Position numbers and translations under genes: made by a program | In this document: positions 1 to 5,718 of the stretch, in pieces | How the letters are laid out: each line of letters begins with the position of its first letter | Numbering within the stretch: the stretch's first letter is position 1 | The notes under the pieces: model-generated | What the model was told of the DNA's origin: nothing | Database searches by the model: none | The model's input: the letters and a program-made list of their open reading frames with translations, nothing else | NCBI GenBank assembly: GCA_947452665.1 | Contig: CANGEH010000124.1 | Location: forward strand, 1-6,606 | Direction of reading: 5' to 3' | DNA length: 6,606 nt | Source of the DNA: Caulobacteraceae bacterium | Lineage (GTDB): Bacteria; Pseudomonadota; Alphaproteobacteria; Caulobacterales; Caulobacteraceae

Positions 1-720
1 CCCTGGAGCCGCGAAGGCGGCGGCGGCGGGGTCATGTCGATGATGCATGGCCGCATGTTCGAAAAAGTCGGGGTCCATGTCTCGACCGTCCATGGCACCT
101 TCCCACCCGATTTTGCCAAGACCGTGCCGGGCGCCGATCAGGACCCCCGGTTTTTCGCCACGGGCATCAGCCTGATTGCCCATATGCGCAGCCCCCGCGT
201 TCCGGCCGTGCACATGAATACCCGCTTTATCAGCACGACCCAGAGCTGGTTCGGCGGCGGCGCGGACCTAACCCCGCTTCTAGCCTATCAACGCGACCAG
301 AAATTTGTGGATGCGATCGATTTTCACGCCGCCTTGAAAGGGGCCTGCGATGCGCATGATCCAAGCTGGCATGCTAAGTACAAGGCCTGGTGCGACGAAT
401 ATTTCTTCCTGCCGCACCGCAAGGAGCCACGCGGCATTGGCGGCATATTTTACGACCACCACAATTCGCAAGATTTTGAGCGCGATTTCAACTTTACCCA
501 GGATGTCGGCAAGGCGTTTTTGAACATTTATCCAGCCCTCGTCGCCCGGCGCATGGCCGAGCCCTGGACCGCCGAAGAGCGCGAGCAACAGCTGATCCAG
601 CGCGGCCGCTATGTCGAGTTTAACCTGCTCTATGACCGCGGCACCATGTTTGGGCTGAAAACCGGCGGCAATGTTGAGTCCATCCTCAGCTCCATGCCGC
701 CCGAGGTGAAGTGGCCCTAA
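1..720 (+). CDS. hemF: Oxygen-dependent coproporphyrinogen III oxidase, 3' part (5' end outside window)
   Basis: HemF converts coproporphyrinogen III to protoporphyrinogen IX by two O2-dependent oxidative decarboxylations in the cytoplasm, a late step of haem synthesis. The frame is open from base 1, so the 239 visible residues lack the N-terminus; E. coli HemF is about 299 aa, so roughly 60 residues are missing. The first visible residues, PWSREGGGGG, are the conserved Trp-Arg-polyglycine segment of the family. After it come HMNTRF, WFGGGADLTP, the signature stretch WCDEYFFLPHRKEPRGIGG, and the C-terminal run RGRYVEFNLLYDRGT then TGGNVESILSSMPP, ending in VKWP and TAA. All conserved blocks in view are intact. 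An internal ATG at 34 lies inside the conserved region and is not the start. Its stop overlaps the stop of the convergent cca gene by 4 nt. No terminator is visible after it. Identity is very sure. Confidence 0.97.
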   Translation, partial: PWSREGGGGGVMSMMHGRMFEKVGVHVSTVHGTFPPDFAKTVPGADQDPRFFATGISLIAHMRSPRVPAVHMNTRFISTTQSWFGGGADLTPLLAYQRDQKFVDAIDFHAALKGACDAHDPSWHAKYKAWCDEYFFLPHRKEPRGIGGIFYDHHNSQDFERDFNFTQDVGKAFLNIYPALVARRMAEPWTAEEREQQLIQRGRYVEFNLLYDRGTMFGLKTGGNVESILSSMPPEVKWP

Positions 721-1967
721 TAGGCCAGGCCCTGCACCACCGCCTTGAGCCGCTCGATCAAGGACAGGCCGTCCATGATGAAGTCGCTATCAATCCACCA
801 GTCCTCGACCTCCTTGAGGGCCTGACCGACCAGCGGGCCAGCGGGCACACCGGCGGCAACCACATCCTTACCCGTCAGGGGAAAGGTCGGCACGCTCCAG
901 CCTTCGCCAAGCGCGATTAGGCCGCGCCATTGCGGCGTGGTGGCCGGACGGTCGGAACGGGCCCAGGCCAGCTTAACCCGATCGCGAAAACACGCCTTGC
1001 CCAGCGCATAGAGGGCGCGCCGTGCCTCACGCGGGCTCATAAACGATACCAGACGCGGCTGGGTGCCAAGCGCCGCCGCCAAGCGCTCGCGCTGGGCATT
1101 GGACAGTCGCAAGGACCGGCCCACAACCTCGCCCGCCTCGCCCGTCTGGGGCAATAGGGCCGCCAGCCGCAGCAGGGGATCGTTTTCGAACAATTGCTCG
1201 TCCTCGATCGCCACCAGCCGTTCAAGCGCAGCCAAGCCCTGAGCCTGTGGCAAGACCTGGCCAAGCACGCCGCTGGCCGCCATTAGCCGCAAGGCCGGGC
1301 GCGGATCATCGGCGCCGAGCAGTTTGAGCACCTCCTTATTGACCCGCTCAGCCGAACAGTCGGCCAGGCGTGCACGCCCCGCCGCGCAGGCCGCTAGGGC
1401 CGCGGCATCGGGCTGGCCCTTGCCGTACCAGGCCAGGAAGCGAAAATAACGCAGGATCCGCAGATAATCCTCGGCAATGCGGGTATCGGGATCACCGACA
1501 AACACCAGCCGCCCCACCAAGGCATCGTCATAGCCCCGGCCGGTGGGATCAAACACGGCCCCATCGCGATCGGCATAAAGGGCATTCATAGTGAAATCGC
1601 GCCGGGCGGCGTCTTCGGCCCAATCCTTGGTAAAGGCGACCAAGGCATGACGGCCATCGGTCTCGACATCCTTGCGCAAGGTGGTGATCTCAAACGTCTT
1701 TCCCGCGCTCAGGGCCGTGACCGTGCCGTGCTCAATGCCGGTCGGAATGGCCTTTAGACCGGCCTGCTCCAAGGCCGAGACGACTTCGGGCGGGGTTAGG
1801 GTCGTGGCCAGATCAATATCGTCAATGACCTTGCCAATCAGGGCATTGCGCACACACCCCCCGACAAAGCGCACGCAATCTGGTCCGCCCACAGCGATCA
1901 GGGCGTCGAATACGGCCTGGGTCGCATCGGCCTTGATCCAGGCGGTCTTGCCAAGGGCTTGGGTCAT
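717..1967 (-). CDS. cca: CCA tRNA nucleotidyltransferase
   Basis: This enzyme adds or repairs the 3'-terminal CCA of tRNAs using CTP and ATP, in the cytoplasm. The 416 aa belong to the class II polymerase-beta-like nucleotidyltransferases. GGCVRNALIG (residues 36-45) is the nucleotide-binding loop, and D50-I-D52 are the metal-binding carboxylates. RRDFTMNALY (122-131) and EDYLRILRYFRF (166-177) are the conserved motifs of the neck and nucleotide-selection region. The C-terminal half is helical and carries no obvious HD phosphohydrolase motif, unlike the E. coli enzyme. The family also contains poly(A) polymerase (PcnB), but the motif wording and length fit the alphaproteobacterial CCA enzyme better. 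The ATG at 1967 overlaps the TGA of the upstream DUF6111 gene (ATGA), and no strong Shine-Dalgarno precedes it, so translation is probably coupled. It is the last gene of the operon and runs tail-to-tail into hemF. Confidence 0.93.
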   Translation of the reverse strand: MTQALGKTAWIKADATQAVFDALIAVGGPDCVRFVGGCVRNALIGKVIDDIDLATTLTPPEVVSALEQAGLKAIPTGIEHGTVTALSAGKTFEITTLRKDVETDGRHALVAFTKDWAEDAARRDFTMNALYADRDGAVFDPTGRGYDDALVGRLVFVGDPDTRIAEDYLRILRYFRFLAWYGKGQPDAAALAACAAGRARLADCSAERVNKEVLKLLGADDPRPALRLMAASGVLGQVLPQAQGLAALERLVAIEDEQLFENDPLLRLAALLPQTGEAGEVVGRSLRLSNAQRERLAAALGTQPRLVSFMSPREARRALYALGKACFRDRVKLAWARSDRPATTPQWRGLIALGEGWSVPTFPLTGKDVVAAGVPAGPLVGQALKEVEDWWIDSDFIMDGLSLIERLKAVVQGLAY

Positions 1968-2239
1968 GGGTGCGGCTTTTCCGGCTCAAAATGGCCTGGA
2001 CTGACCGTGCCGCTGGCATTGGGCTCAGCCGGGACATAGTGCTCGGCGCGATTATCGGGGTGAAAGGCAACCGTGACCATCAAGGACAGGCCCGCCAGCA
2101 AGGCCCCGGCACAGATCAGCCAGGCCCAGGGTGTCGAGCCCATCGGCCGCCCGCCGCGCATCGCCAATCTGCGCCAAACGAAATAGACCGCAAACGGCAC
2201 GGCCGCCAAAAGGAGCCGAAACAGCACAACCCGGATCAT
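1964..2239 (-). CDS. Small two-helix membrane protein, DUF6111 family
   Basis: A 91-residue protein of unknown function. It starts MIRVVLFRLLLAAVPFAVYF, a hydrophobic helix at about residues 4-22, followed by a basic patch (WRRLAMRGGR) and a second hydrophobic helix at about 38-59. A polar tail rich in Pro, Glu and His ends it, including HYVPAEP and GTVSPG. The two-helix layout with a basic loop and the conserved-looking tail match the alphaproteobacterial DUF6111 family as I remember it; I have not run a profile search. By the positive-inside rule the basic loop is probably cytoplasmic, with both ends outside; this is inference. It is sandwiched between the Nudix gene and cca with ATGA overlaps on both sides (2236-2239 and 1964-1967), so it is surely translated with them. 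No function can be assigned from sequence. Confidence 0.82.
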   Translation of the reverse strand: MIRVVLFRLLLAAVPFAVYFVWRRLAMRGGRPMGSTPWAWLICAGALLAGLSLMVTVAFHPDNRAEHYVPAEPNASGTVSPGHFEPEKPHP

Positions 2240-2907
2240 GCGTCCACCAGAGCGTCTTGCGCGCCATAAAGCCGATCATAAAGCGCGCGCAGCATGCCTG
2301 CCGTCGCCCCCCAGATATTCCAGCGCTCATAAGGCATGGCGTAAAAGTGCCGCCTTATGCCATCGGCGGAGTCATAATGGCGCTTTTGATGGTTTTGCGG
2401 GTCCATCAAGAAGGCAAAGGGGGTCTCAAACACGTCCGCGACCTCATCTGGATTGGCAATGGGCGCAAAGCCTGGCTTGATAAAGCCGACCACTGGCGTG
2501 ATCAAAAAGCCAGTCCCGGTGCGGTACGGCGTCGATAGGCCCGCCACCGTGACAAGGTCCGGATCAAGCCCGATCTCTTCATGGGCCTCGCGCAGGGCGG
2601 TCTGGACGGGGGTCTCGCCCGGATCGCTGCGGCCGCCAGGAAACGCCACCTGGCCGCTATGCTTGCGCATGGCATCCGAGCGCCGGGTCAGCAGCACGTG
2701 AAACCCGCCCTCATAGGCAATCAGGGGGGCCAGAACAGCCGCATGCACCAGCGGCACGCTATCATCGCCCGGATGCTGGCCCGGATTGAGGTCAAAGTCA
2801 GAGCGCATGGGCAAGGGCGCACGCTCTGGATGGGCCGAACCATCGGCTGGCTCAAGCCGGCTGGTGATCCAGTCGGCAAGCAGGTGGGGCGGCAGGGCCG
2901 GGCTCAT
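2236..2907 (-). CDS. Nudix hydrolase, CoA pyrophosphatase type
   Basis: Probably hydrolyses coenzyme A or its derivatives to 3',5'-ADP and phosphopantetheine, like NudL and the eukaryotic NUDT7/PCD1 enzymes. It is 223 aa. The Nudix box spans G92 to L114 and is complete (GRSDPGE, then REAHEEIGL, with metal-binding glutamates at 107, 110 and 111). Just upstream, residues 72-92 carry the CoA-type signature: LLTRRSD, a basic Arg-Lys-His run, then GQVAFPGG. The longest frame starts at a TTG at 2925, but the ATG at 2907 forms a perfect ATGA overlap with the stop of the DUF1285 gene, as at the next two junctions, so I chose it. No good Shine-Dalgarno precedes it, which fits translational coupling. 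Substrate preference is inferred from the signature; other nucleotide diphosphate derivatives remain possible. Confidence 0.92.
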   Translation of the reverse strand: MSPALPPHLLADWITSRLEPADGSAHPERAPLPMRSDFDLNPGQHPGDDSVPLVHAAVLAPLIAYEGGFHVLLTRRSDAMRKHSGQVAFPGGRSDPGETPVQTALREAHEEIGLDPDLVTVAGLSTPYRTGTGFLITPVVGFIKPGFAPIANPDEVADVFETPFAFLMDPQNHQKRHYDSADGIRRHFYAMPYERWNIWGATAGMLRALYDRLYGAQDALVDA

Positions 2908-3497
2908 GCCTCTGCCCCGTCCCAAGGCCCAATTGGAAACCAGACGCCATTGGACTGCACGGCCATACAGGGCCCGTCTGGGCCCTGATGCGGCTGCGCC
3001 AATTCAGCTAGTTCGTAAAACACAGAGCGACTGATCCGCGCCTCCAGCCCCCGGCGCACATGCACATAAGGCCTAGGCTCGCCCGTCAGGGGATCAGACT
3101 GTACCCGAATGGCATGGTCTGGCCCGGCCTCGACCTCGTCACCAACATTGGTCAAGAAGCGCAAGGCGCCGCCGACCTGATCGACGCGCACGGCGATAAA
3201 GGGCGCATCCTCGACCGTGATCTTCATTTTTTCGGCTGGCGTGACCAGATGATAGCCGTCCGGGTCTAGGCGCAGAATGCTGGAAAACAGCTTGACCAGG
3301 GCCTCGCGGCCAATGGGTGAGCCCTCGTGAAACCAAAGCCCGTCGCGCTTAATGACAATATCAATATCGCCGCAATGGGCCGGTTGCCACAAATGCACTG
3401 GCGGCAAACCGCGCGCCTTGCCATCACCTTGGGCCGCCTTGGCCGCGCTCATGACCCCGGCCAGCCCTGCATCTGTCTGTGCTGGCATCATGGCCAT
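2904..3497 (-). CDS. DUF1285 domain protein, first gene of the operon
   Basis: A soluble protein of 197 aa whose biochemical role is unknown. It matches the DUF1285 family: LPPVHLWQPAHCGDIDI (about residues 31-47), GLWFHEGSPIGREALVKLF (53-71), a following LVTPAEK segment, and a C-terminal region ending with a Trp-Phe-Pro stretch. Structures of family members show a fold of repeated motifs and a signalling role was suggested, but no activity is established to my knowledge. The longest frame begins at TTG 3554, yet that triplet lies in a likely -35 box. The ATG at 3497 has an AGGAG 11 nt upstream and gives the usual family length, so I chose it; ATGs at 3491 and 3488 are alternatives. There is no signal peptide or membrane helix. 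Its TGA overlaps the ATG of the Nudix gene. As promoter-proximal gene it may set expression of the whole operon. Confidence 0.88.
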   Translation of the reverse strand: MAMMPAQTDAGLAGVMSAAKAAQGDGKARGLPPVHLWQPAHCGDIDIVIKRDGLWFHEGSPIGREALVKLFSSILRLDPDGYHLVTPAEKMKITVEDAPFIAVRVDQVGGALRFLTNVGDEVEAGPDHAIRVQSDPLTGEPRPYVHVRRGLEARISRSVFYELAELAQPHQGPDGPCMAVQSNGVWFPIGPWDGAEA

Positions 3498-3508
3498 TGG
3501 TTTAGCGA

Positions 3509-3513
3509 CTCCT
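3509..3513 (-). promoter_or_regulatory. Ribosome binding site that fixes the DUF1285 start
   Basis: Read on the minus strand this is AGGAG, 11 nt before the ATG at 3497. The upstream TTG at 3554 has no comparable site, so this supports the shorter protein. The spacing is slightly long; ATGs at 3491 and 3488 would be further away and fit less well. Confidence 0.65.
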
Positions 3514-3525
3514 GTTTGATCTTGT

Positions 3526-3554
3526 ATTGTGAGGTAGGCACTCAGCGATGACAA
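3526..3554 (-). promoter_or_regulatory. Predicted sigma-70-type promoter of the DUF1285-Nudix-DUF6111-cca operon
   Basis: On the minus strand a -35 box TTGTCA (3554-3549, 5 of 6 matches to TTGACA) is followed after 17 nt by CACAAT (3531-3526, 4 of 6 matches to TATAAT). Transcription would begin near 3519, giving a leader of about 20 nt that just holds the AGGAG of the first gene. This is the only good promoter candidate seen upstream of the operon. It is a prediction by eye. Confidence 0.5.
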
Positions 3555-3629
3555 GGAAAGCCCGTGCGGGAGGCAAAATGTCTTGGGACGGCTAAGGTCA
3601 AATCGCCTAGGTTTCTCAGGGCTTGATAC

Positions 3630-3634
3630 AAGGA
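3630..3634 (+). promoter_or_regulatory. Ribosome binding site that fixes the DUF599 start
   Basis: AAGGA lies 6 nt before the ATG at 3641. The longer frame from the TTG at 3623 would place this site inside the coding region and has no site of its own, so the ATG is preferred. I could not find a convincing promoter for this gene between 3555 and 3629; TTGGGA at 3583 lacks a good -10 partner. Confidence 0.65.
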
Positions 3635-3640
3635 CCGCCC

Positions 3641-4327
3641 ATGCCCCCGCTCGATCTTGTCGCCCTGGTCATATTTGTCCTGTCCTGGTTGTTTTATGAG
3701 CCCCTGTTGAAGTGGGTCTCGGTCGGCGGGCATTTGAACAGCAATATGACCGCTGTGCGCGTCGCCTGGATGCGCAATATGGCCCTGCGCGACAATCGCT
3801 TTATTGACAGCCAATTGATGGGCCATGCGCTCAATTCAGCCTCATTTTTTGCCTCGACCAATTTGATTGTGATCGCCGGGGCCGCCGGGGTCTTGTTTGG
3901 CGGTGAGCGCAGCTATCGCAGCGTGATGGGCATGGCCCTGCTGGATCCTGGAACGCGCATGCTGTTTGAGATCAAGTTGGCCGTGATCATGATCATCATT
4001 GCCCGTGGCCTGCTCGACTTCATCTGGGCCATCCGTCAGATGAATTATACACTCGCCGCCATAGGCGCCGCGCCCCTGTCCGCACCGGCCCAAGAGCTGG
4101 AGGCCTATGGCAAGGCGGTCGGCCTTATCCTGAACCCCGCCTTGAGCGCCTTTAATGCCGGGGTGCGCGGCTATTATTTTGCCTTGGCCTGCACAGCCTG
4201 GCTGGCCGGGCCGGTGGTGTTTATGGTCGCCACGCTGGGGGCCCTGGCCCTACTCGTCTGGCGCCAGTCCCATGCCAGTGCCGCCAAGGGGGTGGAGCAG
4301 ATCTTCCGCATACTTGAAAAGGGCTGA
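3641..4327 (+). CDS. DUF599 family integral membrane protein
   Basis: A 228-residue inner-membrane protein of unknown function. Four hydrophobic segments are visible at about residues 4-20, 68-88, 108-131 and 183-207. Family landmarks are AVRVAWMRNMALRDNRFIDS (38-57), SASFFASTNLIVIAG (66-80), and NPALSAFNAGVRGYYFALA (165-183), which fit DUF599. The segment between helices 1 and 2 is basic, so it is likely cytoplasmic, and no signal peptide beyond the first helix is seen. The start is the ATG at 3641, backed by AAGGA. It is transcribed divergently from the DUF1285 operon. The kgtP-like gene follows on the same strand after 74 nt, so the two could share a transcript, but the gap and a possible weak promoter in it leave this open. 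No role in transport or signalling can be shown from the sequence. Confidence 0.88.
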   Translation: MPPLDLVALVIFVLSWLFYEPLLKWVSVGGHLNSNMTAVRVAWMRNMALRDNRFIDSQLMGHALNSASFFASTNLIVIAGAAGVLFGGERSYRSVMGMALLDPGTRMLFEIKLAVIMIIIARGLLDFIWAIRQMNYTLAAIGAAPLSAPAQELEAYGKAVGLILNPALSAFNAGVRGYYFALACTAWLAGPVVFMVATLGALALLVWRQSHASAAKGVEQIFRILEKG

Positions 4328-4331
4328 GGCC

Positions 4332-4359
4332 TCGACAGGGGCGATAAACCGGCTAATTT
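4332..4359 (+). promoter_or_regulatory. Weak candidate promoter for the kgtP-like gene
   Basis: TCGACA (4332-4337, 5 of 6 matches to the -35 consensus) is followed after 16 nt by TAATTT (4354-4359, only 3 of 6 matches to TATAAT). If used, transcription would begin near 4366, inside the hairpin at 4361-4389, which would then be lost in part. If the gene is instead transcribed from upstream, the whole hairpin is in the message. The call is weak. Confidence 0.28.
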
Positions 4360-4360
4360 G

Positions 4361-4389
4361 CCCGCCAAGGTCTGGCAAAGACCAGCGGG
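4361..4389 (+). promoter_or_regulatory. Hairpin ahead of the kgtP-like gene, touching its ribosome binding site
   Basis: The inverted repeat has an outer stem CCCGC (4361-4365) with GCGGG (4385-4389) and an inner stem GGTCT (4369-4373) with AGACC (4379-4383). The loop is GGCAA, and a 3-nt by 1-nt internal loop separates the stems. The purine-rich GGGGGAAG (4386-4393 region) that serves as Shine-Dalgarno for the ATG at 4402 is partly in the 3' arm. No T-run follows, so it is not a standard intrinsic terminator. It could damp translation or protect the 5' end. The structure is seen; the role is inference. Confidence 0.45.
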
Positions 4390-4401
4390 GGAAGACACAC
4401 C

Positions 4402-5718
4402 ATGACCGATACCACAGTAAATGCCTTGCCGCCGATCAAGCGGATTGGGTCGATCATTGGCGGCTCGGTCGGCAATCTGGTGGAGTGGTATGACTGGTTC
4501 ATCTATGCCTCGTTTTCGCTCTATTTCGCCAAGGCCTTTTTCCCTAAGGGCGATCAGACCGCCCAGCTTTTGAGCGCCGCGGCCGTGTTTGCGGTCGGCT
4601 TTTTAATGCGCCCGGTCGGGGCTTGGATCATGGGCAGTTATGCCGACCGGATTGGTCGCAAGGCCGCCCTGACCCTGTCCATGCTGATGATGTGTGCAGG
4701 CTCTATGATTATTGCCCTGACGCCCGGATTTGCCACCATTGGCGTGGCCGCCCCGATCATACTGGTGCTGGCGCGCCTGCTGCAGGGCCTAAGCGTCGGT
4801 GGAGAATATGGCGCAAGCGCCACCTATATGTCCGAGGTCTCGAGCAAAACCCATCGCGGCTTCTGGACCAGCTGGCAGTATGTGACCATGATTTTTGGCC
4901 AGCTCATGGCCTTGGCAACCTTGATGTTGCTTCAGTCGGTCCTGCCGGTCGCGGCGCTGGAAGCCTGGGGCTGGCGCATTGCTTTTGCGCTGGGCGGCGT
5001 CCTGGCCGTGGTCGCGTTTTATCTGCGCAGCGGCCTGGTCGAGACCCCAGCCTTTTTGAAACTGCAGGCCGAGGCCGCCGCCGCAGACCCCGCCACAGCC
5101 AAGGCGGGCCGATTGGCAGGCCTTTTGGCCCATCCGCGCGAGGCCTTGATGGTGATTGGCATGACCATGGGCGGGTCCTTGGCCTATTATGCCTTCACCA
5201 CCTATATGCAGAAATTCCTGCACAATACGTCCGGCTTTTCCAAAGAAGCGGCCACCACCATCAGTGCCGCCAGCCTGGTGGTGTTTATGGTCTTGCAGCC
5301 GGTGTCGGGCTGGATGTCGGACAAGCTGGGCCGCAAGCCGATGCTGATCACGTTTGGCGTTCTGGGCACAGCCCTGTCCGTGCCGATCTTTACCCAGCTT
5401 AGCCATACGACAGACGCCTTTAGCGCCTTTTTGCTGGTGTCCTGCGCCTTGGCCATCTTGTCGGCCTATTCAGCGATCAGCGCCGTGGTCAAGGCCGAGC
5501 TGTTTCCCGCCCATGTCCGCGCGCTTGGCGTTGCCCTGCCCTATGCCCTGGCCAATTCGATCTTTGGCGGCACGGCCGAATATGTCGCCCTGTGGCTGAA
5601 ACAGGACGGCAAGGAGAGCTGGTTCTATTTCTATGTCAGCGCCTGTATCGCCGTGTCCTTGCTGGTCTATCTGACCATGCCCGACACCCGCGACAAGACC
5701 CGGATCCTAGAGGACTAG
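4402..5718 (+). CDS. kgtP: MFS metabolite:H+ symporter, KgtP-like 2-oxoglutarate permease
   Basis: An inner-membrane proton symporter of the metabolite:H+ symporter branch of the major facilitator superfamily, expected to import 2-oxoglutarate. It is 438 aa; E. coli KgtP is about 432. Landmarks shared with KgtP are GNLVEWYDWFIYA (24-36), the first cytoplasmic-loop motif GSYADRIGRK (78-87), RLLQGLSVGGEYGASATYMS (125-144), SLAYYAFTTYMQK (259-271), the second loop motif GWMSDKLGRK (303-312) and KAELFPAHVRALGV from 364, followed by a conserved FGGTAEYVAL. The wording is close to KgtP along the whole length, including the middle, so the substrate call is better than for a generic family member; related dicarboxylates or osmolytes (ProP, ShiA, citrate types) remain possible. 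The ATG at 4402 has GGGGGAAG about 8 nt upstream. Its TAG lies in CTAG, shared with the stop of convergent msrA. No truncation or frameshift is seen. Confidence 0.88.
   Translation: MTDTTVNALPPIKRIGSIIGGSVGNLVEWYDWFIYASFSLYFAKAFFPKGDQTAQLLSAAAVFAVGFLMRPVGAWIMGSYADRIGRKAALTLSMLMMCAGSMIIALTPGFATIGVAAPIILVLARLLQGLSVGGEYGASATYMSEVSSKTHRGFWTSWQYVTMIFGQLMALATLMLLQSVLPVAALEAWGWRIAFALGGVLAVVAFYLRSGLVETPAFLKLQAEAAAADPATAKAGRLAGLLAHPREALMVIGMTMGGSLAYYAFTTYMQKFLHNTSGFSKEAATTISAASLVVFMVLQPVSGWMSDKLGRKPMLITFGVLGTALSVPIFTQLSHTTDAFSAFLLVSCALAILSAYSAISAVVKAELFPAHVRALGVALPYALANSIFGGTAEYVALWLKQDGKESWFYFYVSACIAVSLLVYLTMPDTRDKTRILED

Noticed and set aside
16..30. GGC trinucleotide run near the left edge, considered as a microsatellite
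   Set aside because: It encodes the conserved polyglycine segment of HemF and is explained by protein function.
743..763. Perfect 6-bp inverted repeat CCTTGA / TCAAGG with a 9-nt loop just after hemF, considered as a terminator
   Set aside because: No T-run follows on either strand, and the bases encode the C-terminal helix of the CCA enzyme (LIERLKA), which explains the symmetry.
2131..2988. Several plus-strand frames of 80-135 codons opposite the Nudix and DUF6111 genes
   Set aside because: They are shadows of the minus-strand operon: no motifs, no ribosome binding sites, and compositions typical of antisense frames.
3560..3571. Short inverted repeat CCCGTGCGGG in the divergent intergenic region, considered as an operator or terminator
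   Set aside because: The stem is only 3-4 bp, with no T-run and no second copy near either promoter.
4789..5406. A 205-codon open frame on the minus strand opposite the kgtP-like gene
   Set aside because: Its translation is rich in His, Gln and Gly without any family motif, and it lies wholly antisense to a well conserved transporter. Long antisense frames are usual in GC-rich coding DNA.
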